Assembly: GCF_021568285.1 (NCBI RefSeq)
Contig: NZ_JAKGTQ010000002.1
Span: 682,001 to 746,000 of the forward strand
Direction: 5' to 3'
DNA from: Rheinheimera sp. UJ63
GTDB lineage: Bacteria; Pseudomonadota; Gammaproteobacteria; Enterobacterales; Alteromonadaceae
Length of the DNA: 64,000 nucleotides
Position 1 is the first letter of the stretch, and each line of letters starts with the position of its first letter. The notes beneath the pieces are model-generated. The model searched no databases, had not been told where the DNA came from, and saw only the letters and a list, made by a program, of their open reading frames with translations. Position numbers and translations under genes: made by a program. Positions 63,285 to 64,000 of the stretch are shown here, one piece after another.

Positions 63285-63683
63285 ATGTCTAACGAAGCCC
63301 TCATCATAAAGCGCATGGAATATGCTGTTACTCGAGTGACAAAAACGGTATTTCCTGGGCGCACCAATCATCATAATACGTTATTCGGTGGTGAAGCCTT
63401 AGCTTGGATGGATGAAGCTGCCTTTATTGCGGCGACGCGTTTTTGTCGTAAGCCTTTAGTTACCGTGTGTTCCGATCGCGTCGATTTTAAAGAATCCATT
63501 GCGGCGGGAGATATTGTCGAGTTAGTTGCCCGTGTTGCGCACGTCGGTCGTACCAGTATTAAAGTGCAGGTCGATATTTTTGTTGAAAACATGTACAACG
63601 ACAATCAGCACAAAGCCATTTCGGGTAGCTTCACTTTTGTCGCTTTAGATGAAGATCGCAAACCCACACCCGTGCTAGGCTAA
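63285..63683 (+). CDS. Acyl-CoA thioesterase, hot-dog fold
   Basis: A 132-residue protein. The motif PGRTNHHNTLFGGEALAWMD is that of YciA/BFIT-type acyl-CoA hydrolases, with catalytic-site Asn and Asp. The following VTVCSDRVDFKESIAAGD strand fits. I start at ATG 63285 after taaggaatctt; the longer frame to 63213 has no ribosome site. It hydrolyses acyl-CoAs in the cytoplasm; chain-length preference is unknown. Confidence 0.9.
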   Translation: MSNEALIIKRMEYAVTRVTKTVFPGRTNHHNTLFGGEALAWMDEAAFIAATRFCRKPLVTVCSDRVDFKESIAAGDIVELVARVAHVGRTSIKVQVDIFVENMYNDNQHKAISGSFTFVALDEDRKPTPVLG

Positions 63684-63754
63684 GTTGAGCTTGTATAACT
63701 GGCCTGACCTTGTTATGTTGCGTTAAAAATTAGCCCTGCCAGAGAGTTAGCCAC

Positions 63755-64000
63755 ATGAAGTCAGCAACAGAGTGGTTTAGTGAATACGCCGTTAGTCATC
63801 AAAACCCGGTTAATAAAGCCATCCATTGGGTAGCGGTGCCGCTTATTTACGCGTCGGTGTTGGGTTTGCTATGGCAGATCCCTATGCCATTTTCAGGCTT
63901 GGCAGAGCAGGGCATTAATTGGGCTTTGTTACTGGTGATGCCCGCGTTACTTTTTTACTTTTTACTCGCTTTTAGTTTAGGCCTTGGCATGACCATCTTT
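63755..64000 (+). CDS. Mpo1-like (DUF962, YGL010w) membrane protein, 3' end outside window
   Basis: The frame from ATG 63755 runs open to the window end (82 codons). It begins SATEWFSEYAVSHQNPVNKA and IHWVAVPLIY, the conserved start of DUF962 proteins (His and Asn in the first 25 residues), followed by hydrophobic membrane segments. The yeast member is a dioxygenase acting on 2-hydroxy fatty acids; the bacterial role is open. It is partial, and the ribosome site (agagag) is acceptable. Confidence 0.85.
   Translation, partial: MKSATEWFSEYAVSHQNPVNKAIHWVAVPLIYASVLGLLWQIPMPFSGLAEQGINWALLLVMPALLFYFLLAFSLGLGMTIF

Overview
The window looks like the chromosome of an aerobic, motile marine or freshwater gammaproteobacterium of the Alteromonadales/Chromatiales type (Rheinheimera-, Arsukibacterium- or Shewanella-like). 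The basis is gene content and order: rlmL - glutaredoxin-like - uup - DUF3466 - rmf - fabA, a MCP-cheR-cheD-cheB cluster, a TonB-dependent sugar locus and many secreted peptidases. This is an inference from gene order and protein character; no database was searched.

Layout. 1-4.4 kb: end of a chemotaxis operon (MCP, cheR, cheD, cheB). 4.4-8.4 kb: response regulator and large hybrid sensor kinase. 8.7-10.4 kb: EptA-type phosphoethanolamine transferase. 10.4-12.9 kb: a BrxR/CapW-like WYL repressor divergent from a conserved macrodomain-like protein. 13.2-17.9 kb: a DUF2799 lipoprotein and two exported peptidases (S9, M17). 18-27.1 kb: a sucrose/fructan locus (CscB-type permease, LacI repressor, cytoplasmic GH32, TonB receptor, lipoprotein GH32) tied together by three copies of one 16-bp palindromic operator. 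27.2-30.2 kb: a sirtuin without the usual zinc cysteines and an arsenic cluster (arsR, acr3, a DSP-like phosphatase). 30.3-51.5 kb: a long accessory region. 51.5-64 kb: two tRNA-fMet genes and then core genes (rlmL, uup, DUF3466, rmf, fabA, a duplicated QueD-like protein, M23 and M61 peptidases, an acyl-CoA thioesterase, a Mpo1-like protein).

The accessory region is the interesting part. It carries a MoxR-type ATPase with a DUF2201 metallopeptidase/VWA partner, a PD-(D/E)XK nuclease, an unrecognised 592-residue protein overlapping or next to a PP2A/ApaH-type phosphatase gene, two paralogous tandem-AAA ATPases, two further WYL regulators, a histone-deacetylase-like amidohydrolase, a DUF2779 nuclease (Cas4-like plus RNase H-like), a GIY-YIG protein and two helix-hairpin-helix/OGG-fold-like proteins. 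The sub-segment from about 40.4 to 51.5 kb is bounded on the left by a decayed copy of tRNA-fMet and on the right by the true tRNA-fMet genes, all in the same orientation. This suggests a tRNA-associated genomic island. Its nucleases, AAA engines and WYL control fit a defence or DNA-processing role, but no known system is matched exactly.

Downstream (in transcription sense) of the tRNA-fMet pair lie four 99-bp tandem repeats. Each carries a decayed tRNA-fMet 3' half and its own rho-independent terminator, which recalls the repeats behind E. coli tyrT. A family of 28-bp hairpins with covarying stems occurs three times in intergenic DNA between 27.9 and 34.4 kb.
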